A stretch of DNA of 64,000 nucleotides from Otatea glauca (GCA_036346275.1 CM070723.1:49120743-49184742); one strand, 5' to 3'; positions 1 to 12,053 are shown, counted from the stretch's first letter. The notes: generated by a model from the letters alone, not told the origin. Translations and numbers: made by a program.

Positions 1-347
1 GAACATTAGATCAAAAAACGACAGTATGGATCTTTCGAAAATATTGGTGTGTTTACTGTAGCATTACTGTATCACACACTGTAGCAATACCTGTTTGACG
101 ATCCGAATCATTCGTTGGTTCGACCAGACGACTCTAACTTACGGAAACCGATTAAGTTGCCGCATGGGGATCCTCTCCCTGTTTGAAATACCAATCCAAA
201 AGAGAATACTGAACTTCCTGTCTATCCTTAAGATTTAATCCTCGGAGCCCCCGAAAAAAATACTCGTCCTACATACACATCGGCGACATCGCTGCTGCCT
301 GGACCATGGGAATTGGGATCGAGATCGGACGGCTCGGAGCGTTTTGG
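1..347. other. Flank without recognisable gene
   Basis: No convincing reading frame, splice structure or terminal repeat was found here. The sequence is of mixed composition and ends at the target site of the hAT element that begins at 356. Confidence 0.4.
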
Positions 348-355
348 AGCCCAAC

Positions 356-3062
356 TAAGGGTGAAAACGGATCGGATACGAACGGATAATAGCTCTACCA
401 TATTTGTTTTCATATTTTTTTCTCGAATTCAGATACAGATACGGATAGTCCGGATACGAATACGAATAATATCGAATACAGATACGGAGCGAATACGAAT
501 CGAATCAGATACGCTCACGGATATTTTCCGGAACACGATAACCCCTTAGATTGTACATAAGAAATCAACGAAAACATAAAACTGTAACTGTAAGCATGAT
601 AACTAAGAATCAAATTAGAGAAATTTTACGGTGGATTACATAGGTAGTAAGTAGTGGTAGTAGGAATCAAATCTAACCATCCATTCTCAAGGGTATTTTA
701 GACTTTTTTTATTCATTTATCAAGGGTATTTTAGATTTTTCCTAATTCGTTTACAGTTTTGGATTCACCGAATACCTATTGATCTTCAAAGATTTCTTAT
801 CCATTCATCTGTCATTCATCAGGATCACAGGACGTGTTTTACCGTAGAGGACAGATAGTATGACGGAATTTTTTATCCTTTTACCCCTCTTTCAATTTTA
901 CTACCAATACTACAGGTGGTAGTATAACTAGATGTAAATTGATCTCAACCATTAGATTCAAAGGAATGAACGGCTTATATTGATTTTAATCCACTGTAAA
1001 AGAGCTCTCAAATTATAGTGAACAAGCTAATGCAATATGAATTATAGTGAATCATTATAACTGTAAGCATAATAACTAAGCATCACCATCCAAGAATAAT
1101 AATAACTCTACATATATGACACTGCTACCATCCAAAAAAAAAACTTTAGCAATCAAGACAGCTAGTATATTCGTAAAGACTAACAAAGCTTATCTCCTAT
1201 GAATGGCCATCTGTGACGCCTATCATCTGGTGATGGGTTTGCAACTCAACTCCAGGCCAAAGCCACTTTCTGGCAAACTAGCAACGGCACAAATTGCCAT
1301 CAGAGAAATCTCACTTTAGCACATAACTAGGTCTCAAGAAAGAGATAAAAAAAGGTAAAGCAGTCAGACCAAACCAACATGGTGCACCGCTTGCATCACT
1401 ACTGAGTACTGACATTAGTTATAGCACAATTGGAAGAGATTTTGACAGTGATCAGTGTTGAAACTTGTCTCAGCAAGTTGTCAGATTCCTTCTCTGGAAC
1501 TGCCTGAAGAAAGCTTCGTATTGTCGGGTCGTGTCTCTGTATTGTCGGAATACAGAACACAAGTTCCTTGCGATGCCTTTTTCTGATCGCTTTGTCTCAG
1601 AGCCAGCACAATGCAGAGAACTAGCAAACGGCAAGAGGAAAACAGCAAAACAACGTTCAGAGTATTTTGGTGCTGCAAAAACTTCCCGCAGGCTTATCGT
1701 TTCTCTTCTTCATTACTTAAATAGTTAGAGATTACAAAAACATAAACTGAATTCAGTTACAGATATCAATCCGTATTGACTCAACTAATTAGACTCTAAC
1801 TCAAACTCCAAAGTCATAACCCAGATCTCTCCTGTTCTTTATCCGACAAGAACTCAAAAACAAACTGTGACTCTGCAACAAGTTTCAGATAAAACCGAAA
1901 AAGAAAGACACAAGACCAAACAACCTGACTCCTGACTTCAACCGAAGCTGGACTTCATGCACAAGATTACTCTCAACAATCAGCTACGAGATAAAAATAT
2001 AAATGGCAAGCTGTGTGTAGCTGTAAGCTGCGACAAGTAAAGATGCTATGAATTTAAAACAGTTATGATTAGATGGAAGTAAAGACCAATTGAATCATCA
2101 GACAAGGCATAGCATACTTAAGTACTAACTAATATTAGGCACATGATATATATGCAGATGTCAATCTGTTGAGCAAGGCAGGTTGACAGTGCACACAAGA
2201 CTCCTGGCCAGTTGAATGCCACTTGGTAGAATTGGTCTAGCGTCATGCAGCCTGGGACTGAGACTGAGAGTGCAATGGCAGGACAGGACTAAAGAGTATA
2301 CTTGCATTTACATACATGCAGTAAAGACTAAAGAATGTGAAATATGGGGGAGGAGGACGGACGGCACCAGAGGCAGACGGAGCCACGAAGGCGGACCGCG
2401 GGCGACGGTGGATTGGGGTGGGCGATGGCGGCGACGGGGGAGAACCGGAGGAGGATGGCGCCCGGGGGAGACAAGGGCGGCAGCGGCCACCGCGGGGCGA
2501 CGAGAGCGGCGCCGGGGGAGACTAGGGCGACGCCGGGGGCGAGGATCCGAGGGCGGCTCCGGGGGAGTCGACGGTGACGTCAAGGGCTGACGAGCCGACG
2601 ACGGTGCCTGGGGGAGACGGGCCGACGGGCGACGACAACGCCAGGGGGAGACGGGACAAGGGCGGCGCCGACCTGTCCGCTCGTGGGGGGACGAGACTTG
2701 AGGCTGAGGGAGTGAGATCCGAGTGACCGACTGAGCCGAGGCCTGAGGACAGCGGCGCCAGGGGGAGACAGGACAAAGGCGTCGGGGGGAGACGGGTGGC
2801 CGTGGGGGACTAGATCTGGATTTGAGTCCGGCTGAGCTGAGGCAATAGCGAATACGGATTATACCGATACTGTGATTCTGTGAACTATGAAGACTGTGAA
2901 CTTAGTTGACCGGATGTCCGAATCCAGTTGATCGGATAATCCGGATCCGTATCCGTCGAATAGTGCGCTATCGAATCCATATTAGTATCCGATTCGAAAT
3001 TATTAAAAAACCGATTCTATCTGTATCCGAAATTATCCGAATCCAATCAGTTTTCAACCCTG
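356..3062. mobile_element. Ac/Ds-like non-autonomous hAT transposon (about 2.7 kb)
   Basis: The left end reads TAAGGGTGAAAAC and the reverse complement of the right end reads CAGGGTTGAAAAC. This resembles the Ac/Ds ends, including the T/C difference at the outermost base. The flanks carry an 8-bp target duplication matching at 7 of 8 bases: AGCCCAAC at 348-355 and GGCCCAAC at 3063-3070. Both subterminal zones (about 360-540 and 2850-3055) are packed with degenerate GGATACGAAT-like motifs in opposite orientation, as expected for transposase-binding subterminal repeats. No transposase is encoded. The interior holds AT-rich DNA and a GC-rich block at 2340-2815 that may be captured. The element ends about 390 bp upstream of the ARID gene start, so it could affect that promoter. 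Confidence 0.8.
2340..2815. repeat. GC-rich G-tract repeat block inside the hAT element
   Basis: This block of about 475 bp is far more GC-rich than the rest of the element. It repeats a degenerate unit built around GGGGGAGACGGGACAAGGGC at irregular spacing of about 25-60 bp. It is open in several frames on both strands, which is a composition effect. The reverse strand resembles the GC-rich first exons of grass genes, so capture of a gene fragment is possible but unproven. Confidence 0.55.
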
Positions 3063-3085
3063 GGCCCAACCCACCCACGAAACGC

Positions 3086-3313
3086 GGCCCTGTTTGGTAT
3101 AGCTCCAGATCCCAACTCCACCTCAGAGCTGGAGTTTGTAGGCTAAAATAAAGTGAATTAAGTTTATATTTTTAGTCTAAAATGTAAACAAGATGACACA
3201 TCTAAACACTTAATGTACCCACAGCTTTAGCTCCATAAATTTCTGGAGTTAGGAATACCCTGCTCCACCAACTCCACGGATTTTGGTGGAGCTGGAGCTA
3301 TCCCAAACACCCC
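3086..3313. mobile_element. hAT-like MITE upstream of the ARID gene
   Basis: Ends GGCCCTGTTTGG and CCAAACACCCC form terminal inverted repeats that extend into a shared ATAGCTCCAG segment. The element is about 228 bp and non-coding. The flanks CGAAACGC (3078-3085) and CGAAAGCG (3314-3321) are a possible degraded 8-bp duplication. It lies between the large hAT element and the ARID gene start. Confidence 0.6.
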
Positions 3314-3454
3314 CGAAAGCGCAGGGACGCTTCACTCAGACTCGACTCGAGCCACTCTGCGTCCCCCTTCCCTCCCGACCTCACCCCCAAACCCTACCTC
3401 GCCACCACCAATCCGCCGTGCTGGCCGCCGGAACCGCGGAGGCGCAGAAGGTCC

Positions 3455-6400
3455 ATGCCCCACGTCAAGCCCGCCCCTGGTGAGGGCGGCCAGGCGGAGG
3501 CTGCCGGTACCGTCGATCCCGTAAAGGACTCGGCAAAGTCCGAGGGCGCGGAGCCGGAGCCGGAGGAGGAGCGCGAGGACGATGCCCTGGTGGACGCAGC
3601 GGCCGAAACCGTCGATTCCGCGAAGGATTCAGCGGAGCCCGAGCGCGCGGAGGCGGAGGAAGAGGAGGAGGAGCACAAGGACGACGCCCTGGTGGACGCT
3701 GCGGCCGACACCGTTGGTTCCGTGAAGTATTCGGCGAAGCCCGAAGGCGCGGATGTCGGAGAAGACGGGGAGGAGGTCAAAGGCGATGCCCTGATGGTGG
3801 ATGTTTCTGTGGCTGACCAGGTTAAGAGTGAGGCCGGGGGAAATGAGGGGGCTGAGATGGAGGTCGATAAATTAGGGAACGGAGATTTGCACGCCAAGGT
3901 GGACGGTGGTTTGAAGGGCAGCTCGCCGGAAGAGGAAGGCGACAGCGATGGTGATAACAAAAAGGATATGGATGGTGAGAACCAGCTTCCGTTGGCTCCA
4001 GCCGGGGAAGATGAGGAGGACCAGGGGGTGTCCAAGATCTCAACCAACTCATTCATGTTTGATTACACCTGTGGTGGTGACGACTTGGGCACAGAGGAGG
4101 AGCAGGCCGCTTTCATGAAGGAGCTGGAACGGTTCTACAGGGAGAAGTTAATGGAATTCAAGCCCCCGAAATTTTATGGTGAAGGGTTGAATTGCCTCAA
4201 GTTAGTACCAAAAGGACTTCTCTTTGATGTATTATATACATGGTTTTGTGACTATGCTGAATGAATTAAATTTATTTTGATTATTCTTTTGCAGGTTGTG
4301 GAGACAAGTTACTGGATTGGGTGGCTATGATCAGGTACTCATTTTCATGACTTGGCGAGAACATATTGGACACCTTGTAATTTATGTTAGATTTATTTTG
4401 GTGCTTGTTGCATAACAATATTATCTTGGAACATGAAGCTGGTCAGACTACATTAATACTTTTTAATTTGTGCCCTGTAGCAATCGTTGAAGAAAACACA
4501 AAATGCATGGATTTGTTTCATATGGGAGCGGTTGATTTATGAGTTCTATTTGGCAATATGCTTATCCAGTTGATAGTCTTTTTGCTCTGCTAGGAATGGA
4601 CACATTATGTTTGGAAGATGTTTCCAACATATAGCTTTTAACTCAGTGCTAATCCCAATTTTTTTAGCACCCTATGTGCTTTTGCTTAAGTTTCTTGTGT
4701 TATCATATCATACTCATTTAATTCCATGCCTCCATATAAAGTAGTAGCTGTGACACTTGTCCAATGTTGTGTACCTCTGCATTTTCTGACCATTAGATAC
4801 TCTTAATTCGATGCATCATATGCAAAGCATAAGTCAGTATTTTTTAATCTGATTATGCCCTTTTACCGACCATTCAGTTATTTTCTTTTAGTGTGGTGTT
4901 TAATTTGTTAGTTCTCCCTGTTGCTGTTTATAATCCGTATTCAAATCGTCAACTGAATATCCAAAAATGTTTTCCCTGTCAACAATGACCCTAACTCTAT
5001 CACCAGGTGGGCAGCGACACACTGACCCTTCTCCCATGATCCTTCCTGGCGCTATTTTGTGTATTCAGTAAGTTGATTGCAAAGTATAGCATACAACAAA
5101 AGCAATGGTAGGAATCACAACAGGGGCAAAAAGTTAACCTTATAAAGAAAGCTAAGAATAAAGAGTCCAACTAACCAACATTTCTATTTTCTACAAGACA
5201 AAACAACGATCTTAATAATAGCTTCACCATTTGCAGAGTAAGCAATGATACTAATCATAGTTGTTAATGATGAAAATACCATGAGCATATAGGCATACAA
5301 CTAGCAAACACTGGGAATAGATGTAATTGTAAGATATTCTTTCTTGCCAACAAATGTGACATTTAAGCTATTTTATATTTCTTTGTGTGACTATAGAAAT
5401 GTGTATGTGCTAATATGTGATTCTGTAACTACGAATTGTGATTGTGTAACTTACTAACTTTTTTTATAATCTTTAGCCAATGCGCATTGCATTCTTGCTT
5501 ACTAGTTGCATCAACAGGTGACGTCCTGCAAATTGTGGCGTCAGGTGGGGGAGTCATTCAAACCTCCAAAGTATGAATTCAATCCCTTCAACAATTGTTC
5601 CATCTAAGCCATCTCATTGGATGAATTGCAATCGAAATTGTACAATGATTCAAATTTGAATTTGGTTGGCAGAAGCTCTTTTCTTTGTACTCTCTCTTGT
5701 GATATGACCATTATGTTTTCTGCAGGACATGCACCACTGTTTCATGGACCTTCCGTAACTTCTACGAGAAGGTACTTTCTAGATTCTGAGTACCTTGGAA
5801 GACCATGTCTGACTTTATAGTTCTATAGTTCTCTAATTGCAGCACATGATATCTGGTTGCATAAAACCTTTTTCATTTACACACATTCTATATGATTATT
5901 GTATAATGACTCTTACCAGCCCAAATAAATGCAACTCTTTGGAAGTTTTACCAAGCTGTTAACATAGGGTTATGCCCTAATTACAATTTCATTACGGATT
6001 TTTTTTTGGGGGGGGGGTGATTACGAGTGGCAGAACTGCAAAAGGAGCTCCTGCTCGCAGCACAGGAGAAATTGAGGGTACAATTTATTTGTAAGCCATA
6101 ATGGCAGTTTTGTGAAGAATGGTTGAATATTGTTTAATGAGCATTGATTTTTCCCATGTTCCCTACAGACCTCTTTTATCGTTTTATCTCCTGCAGGCAC
6201 TCCTTGAATATGAAAAACACAAAATTGAAACAGGCGAGTTCCAAGTGGCTGCATCTACATTGACAGAGCGAATTGCTTCAGAAAGTCAGGTACAGTTCTA
6301 TGATTTGTGGAGCCTAGTGCAAGTTGTTCTGTATGGAAATCAAATAGAATGGGGTCCTGTTTGTAATTAATTTAACAAGAACTAGTTTCAAATGCAATGA

Positions 6401-8000
6401 AAATTCATTTTGCATCTAAACTTGCGATCAGTCTATGAACTGTGTTAGTGCAACATGGTGTTTGTGCCGTGGTGCCAAAACAGCTGGAAGATTTGTCTTT
6501 TTGAGATGGGGAAGAAGAGAGCTCAAAAGCTGACGTTGTAGTTTTTCAATAGGTGGCTGGAAGCTATGCATCAGGCTCTGGAAGAGCTAGAAGAGAATCT
6601 GCAACTCGTGCAATGCAAGGCTGGCATTCTCAGCGCCTGCTAGGCAATGGTGAAATTGCTGATCCAATAATTAAGGTATCTGTTGCTTTCAAGTGAATGG
6701 TCTTTAGTGGTCTGAATTTTGTTGTATACATAACGTTTTATCCTTTTTTTTCCAGGATAAAGGGACTATTTCAGTCTTAAAGAAGGATAAAAATCCTAAA
6801 AGCAGTGGTACCTTTTCTGAGTTTTATTTATTAGACATCCATTTATGTGATTATTTACTCATCACTGTATCTATATAGGTTCTGCCAAGCGGAAAAGGAC
6901 ACCAACATTGGAAGATGACAGGGTGATGCCATATAAATCTGATAAGCTACCGTACGGGCCCTTCTTTTGAACTTCTCTGTATAACTGTCACACTAAAGTT
7001 TGCAAAGTTTTCCTTTCCATTGCTGTTGAGAATCAATAAGAACTCTGCAATATTGCTACCAATCCATAGGCTTTAGTCTGTTCTTGTGCATGGCATATTG
7101 CAGGGCATAATATCTGGTTAACTAACTACTTAGGTTTGACATGCCAGTATAATAAATCTTTCCCTCTTGCTATTTGGCAGAAATGACACGATGGTTATTG
7201 ACATGGGTCCTCCTGCTGATTGGGTGAAGATAAACGTTCGGAGAACCGTGAGTATCTCATTTTTATAAATAGTCAAATTTTATTTCTTCATGTTCCATTT
7301 TTGCCGTTTACCCACCGTTCTTGGTTCCAGTAGTTCTCAATGAAATTTTTGACACTTCAAAAGTTGTGCCAGTGAACCGCTTATTCTATCTGAAATGTGT
7401 AGATCTCAGTAAGATCTTCTGGCTATCATGGAAGTTTAGAAACATCATGGGTTAACCAGAAATCAGTGAAGTTACTATTTCACATGGGCATTTTGTAAAA
7501 GAAATTCTGTTCTCTTGCAGAAAGATTGCTATGAAGTCTATGCGTTGGTTCCTGGACTTCTGCGCGAAGAGGTAAATGCATTCATTCTTTCAATTAACAA
7601 GGATGTAGTTATGCTTATGTAAGCATCCTTTTGTCATAATTTTTTCCCATACATGATGCAATAGCTGGAATGATTTGTTTGCTTATAGATATCTCCTGAT
7701 GCATCTTTTGGTTTAGGTACATGTTCAGTCAGATCCTGCTGGCCGTTTGATAGTTACTGGAGAGCCTGAGCAACTAGATAATCCTTGGGGTGTGACTCCA
7801 TTCAAGAAGGTCTGTTAACCACCTGAATTGTGTATATATATAGACACACACACACATCAGATTCGTTGGTACTGAAAATGGTACATTCTGGACAGGTCAT
7901 TAGTTTGCCCTCCCGCATTGATCCTCACCAAACCTCAGCAGTTGTCACTCTCCATGGGCAGCTATTTGTCCGTGCGCCGTTTGAGCAGTCGAAATCATGA
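3455..8000 (+). CDS. ARID/BRIGHT DNA-binding protein with C-terminal Hsp20-like domain
   Basis: Twelve exons with GT-AG introns give one 513-residue frame: 3455-4200, 4295-4334, 5518-5570, 5726-5771, 6197-6289, 6553-6675, 6756-6807, 6879-6951, 7181-7247, 7521-7571, 7717-7809 and 7896-8000. Residues 1-195 are acidic and low in complexity, with three repeats of about 34 residues ending near DALVDAAA. Residues 198-300 are an ARID fold, with the repeated core LWRQV (250-254 and 268-272) and WTFRNFYEK near its end. A basic stretch KRKR lies near 388. Residues 410-513 form an Hsp20/alpha-crystallin-like beta sandwich (ADWVKINVRR, GRLIVTGEPEQ, LPSRIDP). Arabidopsis ARID3/ARID5-type proteins share this layout and are thought to act in nuclear chromatin complexes. 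The start is the first ATG of the long exon-1 frame. No frame breaks were seen, so the gene looks intact. Confidence 0.9.
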
Positions 8001-8640
8001 TGCTCTACTTGAAGAAGCACAATAATACAAGTATGGCCTTGTTTCCCAAAGATACACCGCAAATTCTACATTATTTTATTCCGAAGCTATCATCACTGTG
8101 AAAGAAAAGAAATTGAATTTTTAAGACGCATTGTTGAGGGTGTTAGTGAAATGTAAACAGCATGTGTGGATAGTTTCTTATGCTTCAGTACAGCTAAGCT
8201 GTTCTTAATTGCTTGTTCATGAGTCATAAATGATAAAACTAAAAAAATATCATGCTGGACTAGTAATTGCAATGGATTTATGTTCTTCGTTATTGTTTGC
8301 ATATTGAACTAACACTTATTTTTAAACTAGCTCGCACATCACTCTATTCCTCTCACTTGCAGGTTGCGTTACTATCGGGGCTATGTGATTGTGACGTGAG
8401 CTTAGAAGTTTGCTCACCCTGATCTTCGGTACAGACTAGTTTCTTGCTGCTTCAAGACTCCAGCCATGTTGTAACTCCTCTGTAGTAATTAATTCTAACT
8501 AGTTAGATGTCCTAGTGTTCTGTATGTGGCAGTGCATTGACTGTGATCTGTAGCTTCCGAGCCAGTAGATTAGGGTGTTAATATCCTGATGATCAAATAT
8601 TGATGATTCATTCCTTGTTTGATTTAACTAGCATAAAGGA
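8001..8640 (+). other. Putative 3' UTR of the ARID-Hsp20 gene, with a 3' UTR intron
   Basis: Downstream of the TGA, a plausible intron runs from 8031 (CAA|GTATGG) to 8362 (CACTTGCAG|GTTGCG). The region has no coding potential. A 3' UTR intron could make the mRNA sensitive to nonsense-mediated decay. Transcript data are needed to confirm it. Confidence 0.4.
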
Positions 8641-8779
8641 GATGAGAGTTATGTCATCGGCAGTGACGAGAGTCTGCAGTAAAAAAAAACTGAAAAAAAG
8701 GTGAGGAGATGCCTCCTATTCTTGCCCAAGGTCCCAGAGCCATTCTTGCCCCCTCCCATCACTGCCAGGGAGCAACTAA

Positions 8780-9067
8780 GGGTGTGTTTGGTTGCGTGCA
8801 TGGGTGTCTGAATCGTATGAGTGGATGCAACTGTATCTGTTAGACAAGTGTTTGGTTTCCTATTCATCCAGGTCAGGTGGATGCAATTGCATCCACTCAT
8901 GCAGGATGAAAGAAACACAAAAATTAGGCTTCTCTTTAATGCAGGCCTATGAGATGCATAAACAAGCAACCAAACAACTCAACCTGCATCCACTCATGCA
9001 GATCAAGGCTAGCCTGGATGGCTCATACGGGACAGGGTTAAGGTGGTGCAGACAACCAAACACATCC
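8780..9067. mobile_element. Tourist-like (PIF/Harbinger) MITE, 288 bp
   Basis: Terminal inverted repeats GGGTGTGTTTGGTTG and CAACCAAACACATCC are flanked by the 3-bp target duplication TAA (8777-8779 and 9068-9070), the PIF/Harbinger signature. The interior contains palindromic GGATGCAATTGCATCC and several GTGGATGCA copies. It is non-coding and lies just past the ARID gene's 3' end. Confidence 0.85.
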
Positions 9068-9078
9068 TAAGTGGCTAC

Positions 9079-9288
9079 GGACGGAGATCAGCAGTCCCGT
9101 AAACGTGGACCGTTCAATCGATCGTCCGGTTGAGCTCTCATGTATTGTTACAGTGAATTGTTGCAGTACTGTTACATTGAAAAATTTGGTGGTGTTTTTC
9201 CAGTTTTCTTAGGAGATCTAGGCAATCGATTTTAGATGGGACCGTTCAGCGCTTAAGTTACAATCCCGCGGAACTGCATCTCCGTCCG
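9079..9288. mobile_element. Short inverted-repeat element (210 bp) with 8-bp target duplication
   Basis: The ends GGACGGAGAT and ATCTCCGTCCG are imperfect inverted repeats. Both flanks read GTGGCTAC (9071-9078 and 9289-9296). The duplication size fits hAT or a short Mutator MITE; the family is unclear. It lies a few bases from the preceding MITE. Confidence 0.65.
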
Positions 9289-9429
9289 GTGGCTACAGGG
9301 GGTCCTCGGTCATTTCAGTCTTTAGTGAGCTCTCACCCACATACATACGATGGAGGGGCACCAAGAGGCTCATTGGACCCATGGCAAATGGCCTGCCTAT
9401 TCCCAAATACGATCTGCATGAGTTTGTAG

Positions 9430-10867
9430 CAAGGATTCAAATTTCGTTTTCAGATAAAATCTCGGTTGGGACCGGATGACGAAATTTCGACGAAATCTCG
9501 GTATTTTGGACAAATCTTGTCCGAAATTCAAAAATCAAAATCCAAATCCAGTTTGTTTGCTACCGAGAAATCTCGAAATTTCGGGCGAAATACCTGAAAT
9601 TTTGGCATTTTTGCAACGGCAGAAAAGTGAGTCAAACGATGTCGAAATTTTTTGAATTTTTTTGGAGTCCTGACACATAGGTGATATTTTCATAAAAATT
9701 TCAGATAATTTTGAAGTCTGTGGAATTTTTAAAACTTCAAACATTGCTACTGTCCTGATAAACGCTGACTCGCAATTTTGAACCGAATGCAAAATGGTTC
9801 AATCCACGTTATAAACTTTTGAAATTTTTTTTTTGCATGGTTATGATGCATATCTAATGTGCTCATAAAATTTTCAGATGATAATCAAACTTCATGAATT
9901 TTTAAAAAATCGAACAGTACTAGTGCCCTGTTAAAAGACTTATCGGTAAATTTGAACAAAATGAAAAATTATCTAAACCACGTTAAAAACTTTTGAAAAC
10001 TTTTGTGGATGGACCTGATGTAACATTAATATTTATTTAAAATTTTTAGATGATGATAATTCTCAAATAATTTTTAAAAATTTAGATAGTGCTACGTCCT
10101 GATAAAAGCCTAATGATCAATACATAGATTTGCTTTAGCAATAAAAATAGTTTAAAATTTTTGAAAATTTTACAGAAGGGTGATAAGGAAGTTCTTAATA
10201 TCCCATAAAAATTTTGAATCATGATCACACTCCAGTGAATTTATAAAATTATTACAAGGCACAGTACCATTTATGTTCTTCTCTTTTTGATTTTTGAAAT
10301 ATAATATAACAAACGAAGTTCAATGCTTACATAGATTTGATTGACCAAACAAACAAAGTTGTAATTTTTTGTAAAATTTATATAATGGTATGAGGCAATT
10401 ATTAATCTCTCACAAAAATTTTAGATCATAATCACACTCAAGAAAATTATAAAATTCTGACAATGTAACTGTTCCAATTATGTTCATTCTGTTTTTGATT
10501 TTTTTAAGGATAACAAATGAAGTTAAATTATTTTGAAATTTTTTATGTATGATCCTAAACTACTAAATATAGTACCATAAAATGTTCAGCTCATTATCAA
10601 GTCTTTAAAATTTTATAAAAAACTGACAGTGTTTATGCCAAAATTTTAAAATATCTTAAAAATTCGGTTTTTCAATAAATTTTCGTAGGAGATGACTTTC
10701 CCAAGGGTTATTGGACCAAATTCAGCCCTAAAAGTTCAAAAACAGGCCTAAATTTTTTTTAAAAAAAACGAAATTACTGTAGCAATTTAATTTATTTTTT
10801 TACCCGCTCGGTAGTCTAGATTTCGTGGAGGCCCGAAATCCAAAATTTCGCGAGATTTAGAACCCTG
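9430..10867. mobile_element. Non-autonomous hAT element with perfect 8-bp target duplication
   Basis: The left end CAAGGATTCAAATTTCG pairs with the right end, whose reverse complement is CAGGGTTCTAAATCTCG. The flanks are identical GTTTGTAG (9422-9429 and 10868-10875). Repeated CGAAATTTCG motifs fill both subterminal zones. The AT-rich interior holds about six degenerate copies of a unit of roughly 190 bp, marked by recurring phrases such as AAATTTTTAGATGATAAT and TCCTGATAAAAG. No transposase frame is present. Confidence 0.85.
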
Positions 10868-10875
10868 GTTTGTAG

Positions 10876-11145
10876 TTCTCAAAGACAAGTGCATAAAGAC
10901 AAGGGATTAATTAAACAAAGATTGGAAGCACAGTCATGCATGCATGAGCAGAATATAGTCTTGCCTTGACATGGCCAACGTAGGTAGTGCCCATGGTCAA
11001 GGACAATCATGCAGGTATCCTCAATCACGTACGTACGGAAGTATTATTAGCATACAGCCTGCCTAGCTAGCTTAGCTGGTACGTACATGTGTAGATGTAC
11101 ACATGCGTATGTATTCCCACGGGATTACAGTACACGAGTTTTAAT
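10876..11145. other. Intergenic region and probable ELIP 3' UTR
   Basis: No coding potential. The part next to 11145 should hold the 3' UTR of the minus-strand ELIP gene. Confidence 0.4.
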
Positions 11146-11882
11146 CTAGACGTTGACGAGCGGCGCGCCGGTGAGGTACTCGGTGAAGGCGAGCGCGACG
11201 AGGCCGAGCATGGCGAATCGTCCGTTCCAGAGCTCGGCGTCGGCGGACATGACGCCGCCGCCCCTGCTCTCGGCGCTCTCGCCGCGGAGCAGCGGCACCA
11301 GCGACGCCACGGAGAGCACCGCCGCGGTGGTCGCGAACCAGGCCAGCCCGGCGCCGCTGCCGGCCTGCGCGAGTAGGCCGTCGCCGCGCGACGCCTCGAC
11401 GGCGAGCGCCGCCACGAAGCCCACCATCGCCAGCCGCCCGTTGATCCGTTCCGGCGCCGGGCCGCTGAACGCCATCACGTCCGACAACTCAGTGCTCACC
11501 TGTCAGAGCCGTCAGCCATGGTTGATCAGAAACTCACCGCAGGATCGAGCGATCCGTATGCGTACGAACGTACAAACGCGTACGTGTACAAATACGGTGT
11601 TGCGTTGCGAAGCGACGCAGAACAGTAGGAAGGGTTAATTAGTGCAAACAATTTCCCATCGGGCTCATCTGACAGTCAGAATCAAGAAGTGATTAACATT
11701 AACTCACGCGTGCAGCAGCGGCGTATGCTCACCTCTCTCTGGGCCCTCACGACGAGGGCGCGCCAGCGCGGCGCCGGAGAACGAGCGGTAGCGAAGCGGC
11801 CGGAGCCCTGCAGCCCGGCGGCACGCGCACTCGGCAGCGGCGCCGCCACGGCGAGGGAGCTCAAGGCCACTGTGGTCGCCAT
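11146..11882 (-). CDS. ELIP: Early light-induced protein (ELIP), chloroplast
   Basis: Two exons, 11882-11733 and 11499-11146, joined across a 233-bp GT-AG intron, encode 167 residues. Residues 1-45 are rich in Ala, Ser and Arg without acidic residues, as in a chloroplast transit peptide. The mature part carries three membrane helices of the chlorophyll a/b-binding family: residues about 67-86 (ERINGRLAMVGF), 103-120 and 139-158 (ELWNGRFAMLGL). The paired E-x-x-N-G-R and E-L-W-N-G-R motifs hold the chlorophyll ligands. ELIPs sit in the thylakoid membrane and protect against excess light, cold and desiccation. The linker between transit peptide and first helix is short; length is otherwise normal. 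The promoter has a TATA box, an ABRE/G-box and a DRE core. The gene looks intact. A Copia element is inserted about 540 bp upstream of the TATA box. Confidence 0.93.
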
Positions 11883-12053
11883 TGATCTCAGGGTGAGCTC
11901 AGTGATCACGTACTGTACAAAGCTAGCTGCAGCAAGAAAGGAAGAACTGGCTCGCTTGATCCTGCTGTTACTACACACGCGCGGCGGATCACGTTGTTGC
12001 TGCTAGCCTGCTGCGGTGGTCGTTGTGTGCGATCGAGCTATGGAGGGGGAGCG

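Noticed and set aside
313..549. Open frame of 78 codons on the plus strand
   Set aside because: It runs through the degenerate GGATACGAAT subterminal repeats of the hAT element and gives an R/I-rich repeat peptide.
3086..3313. Possible 5' exon of the ARID gene
   Set aside because: The segment has MITE-type inverted repeat ends and no frame linked to exon 1.
3394..4056. Long minus-strand open frame antisense to ARID exon 1
   Set aside because: Ser/Pro-rich antisense of the acidic repeats; codon bias and splice structure support only the plus-strand gene.
11153..11638. Plus-strand open frame of 161 codons
   Set aside because: Antisense to ELIP exon 2, which has clear family motifs and splice sites on the minus strand.
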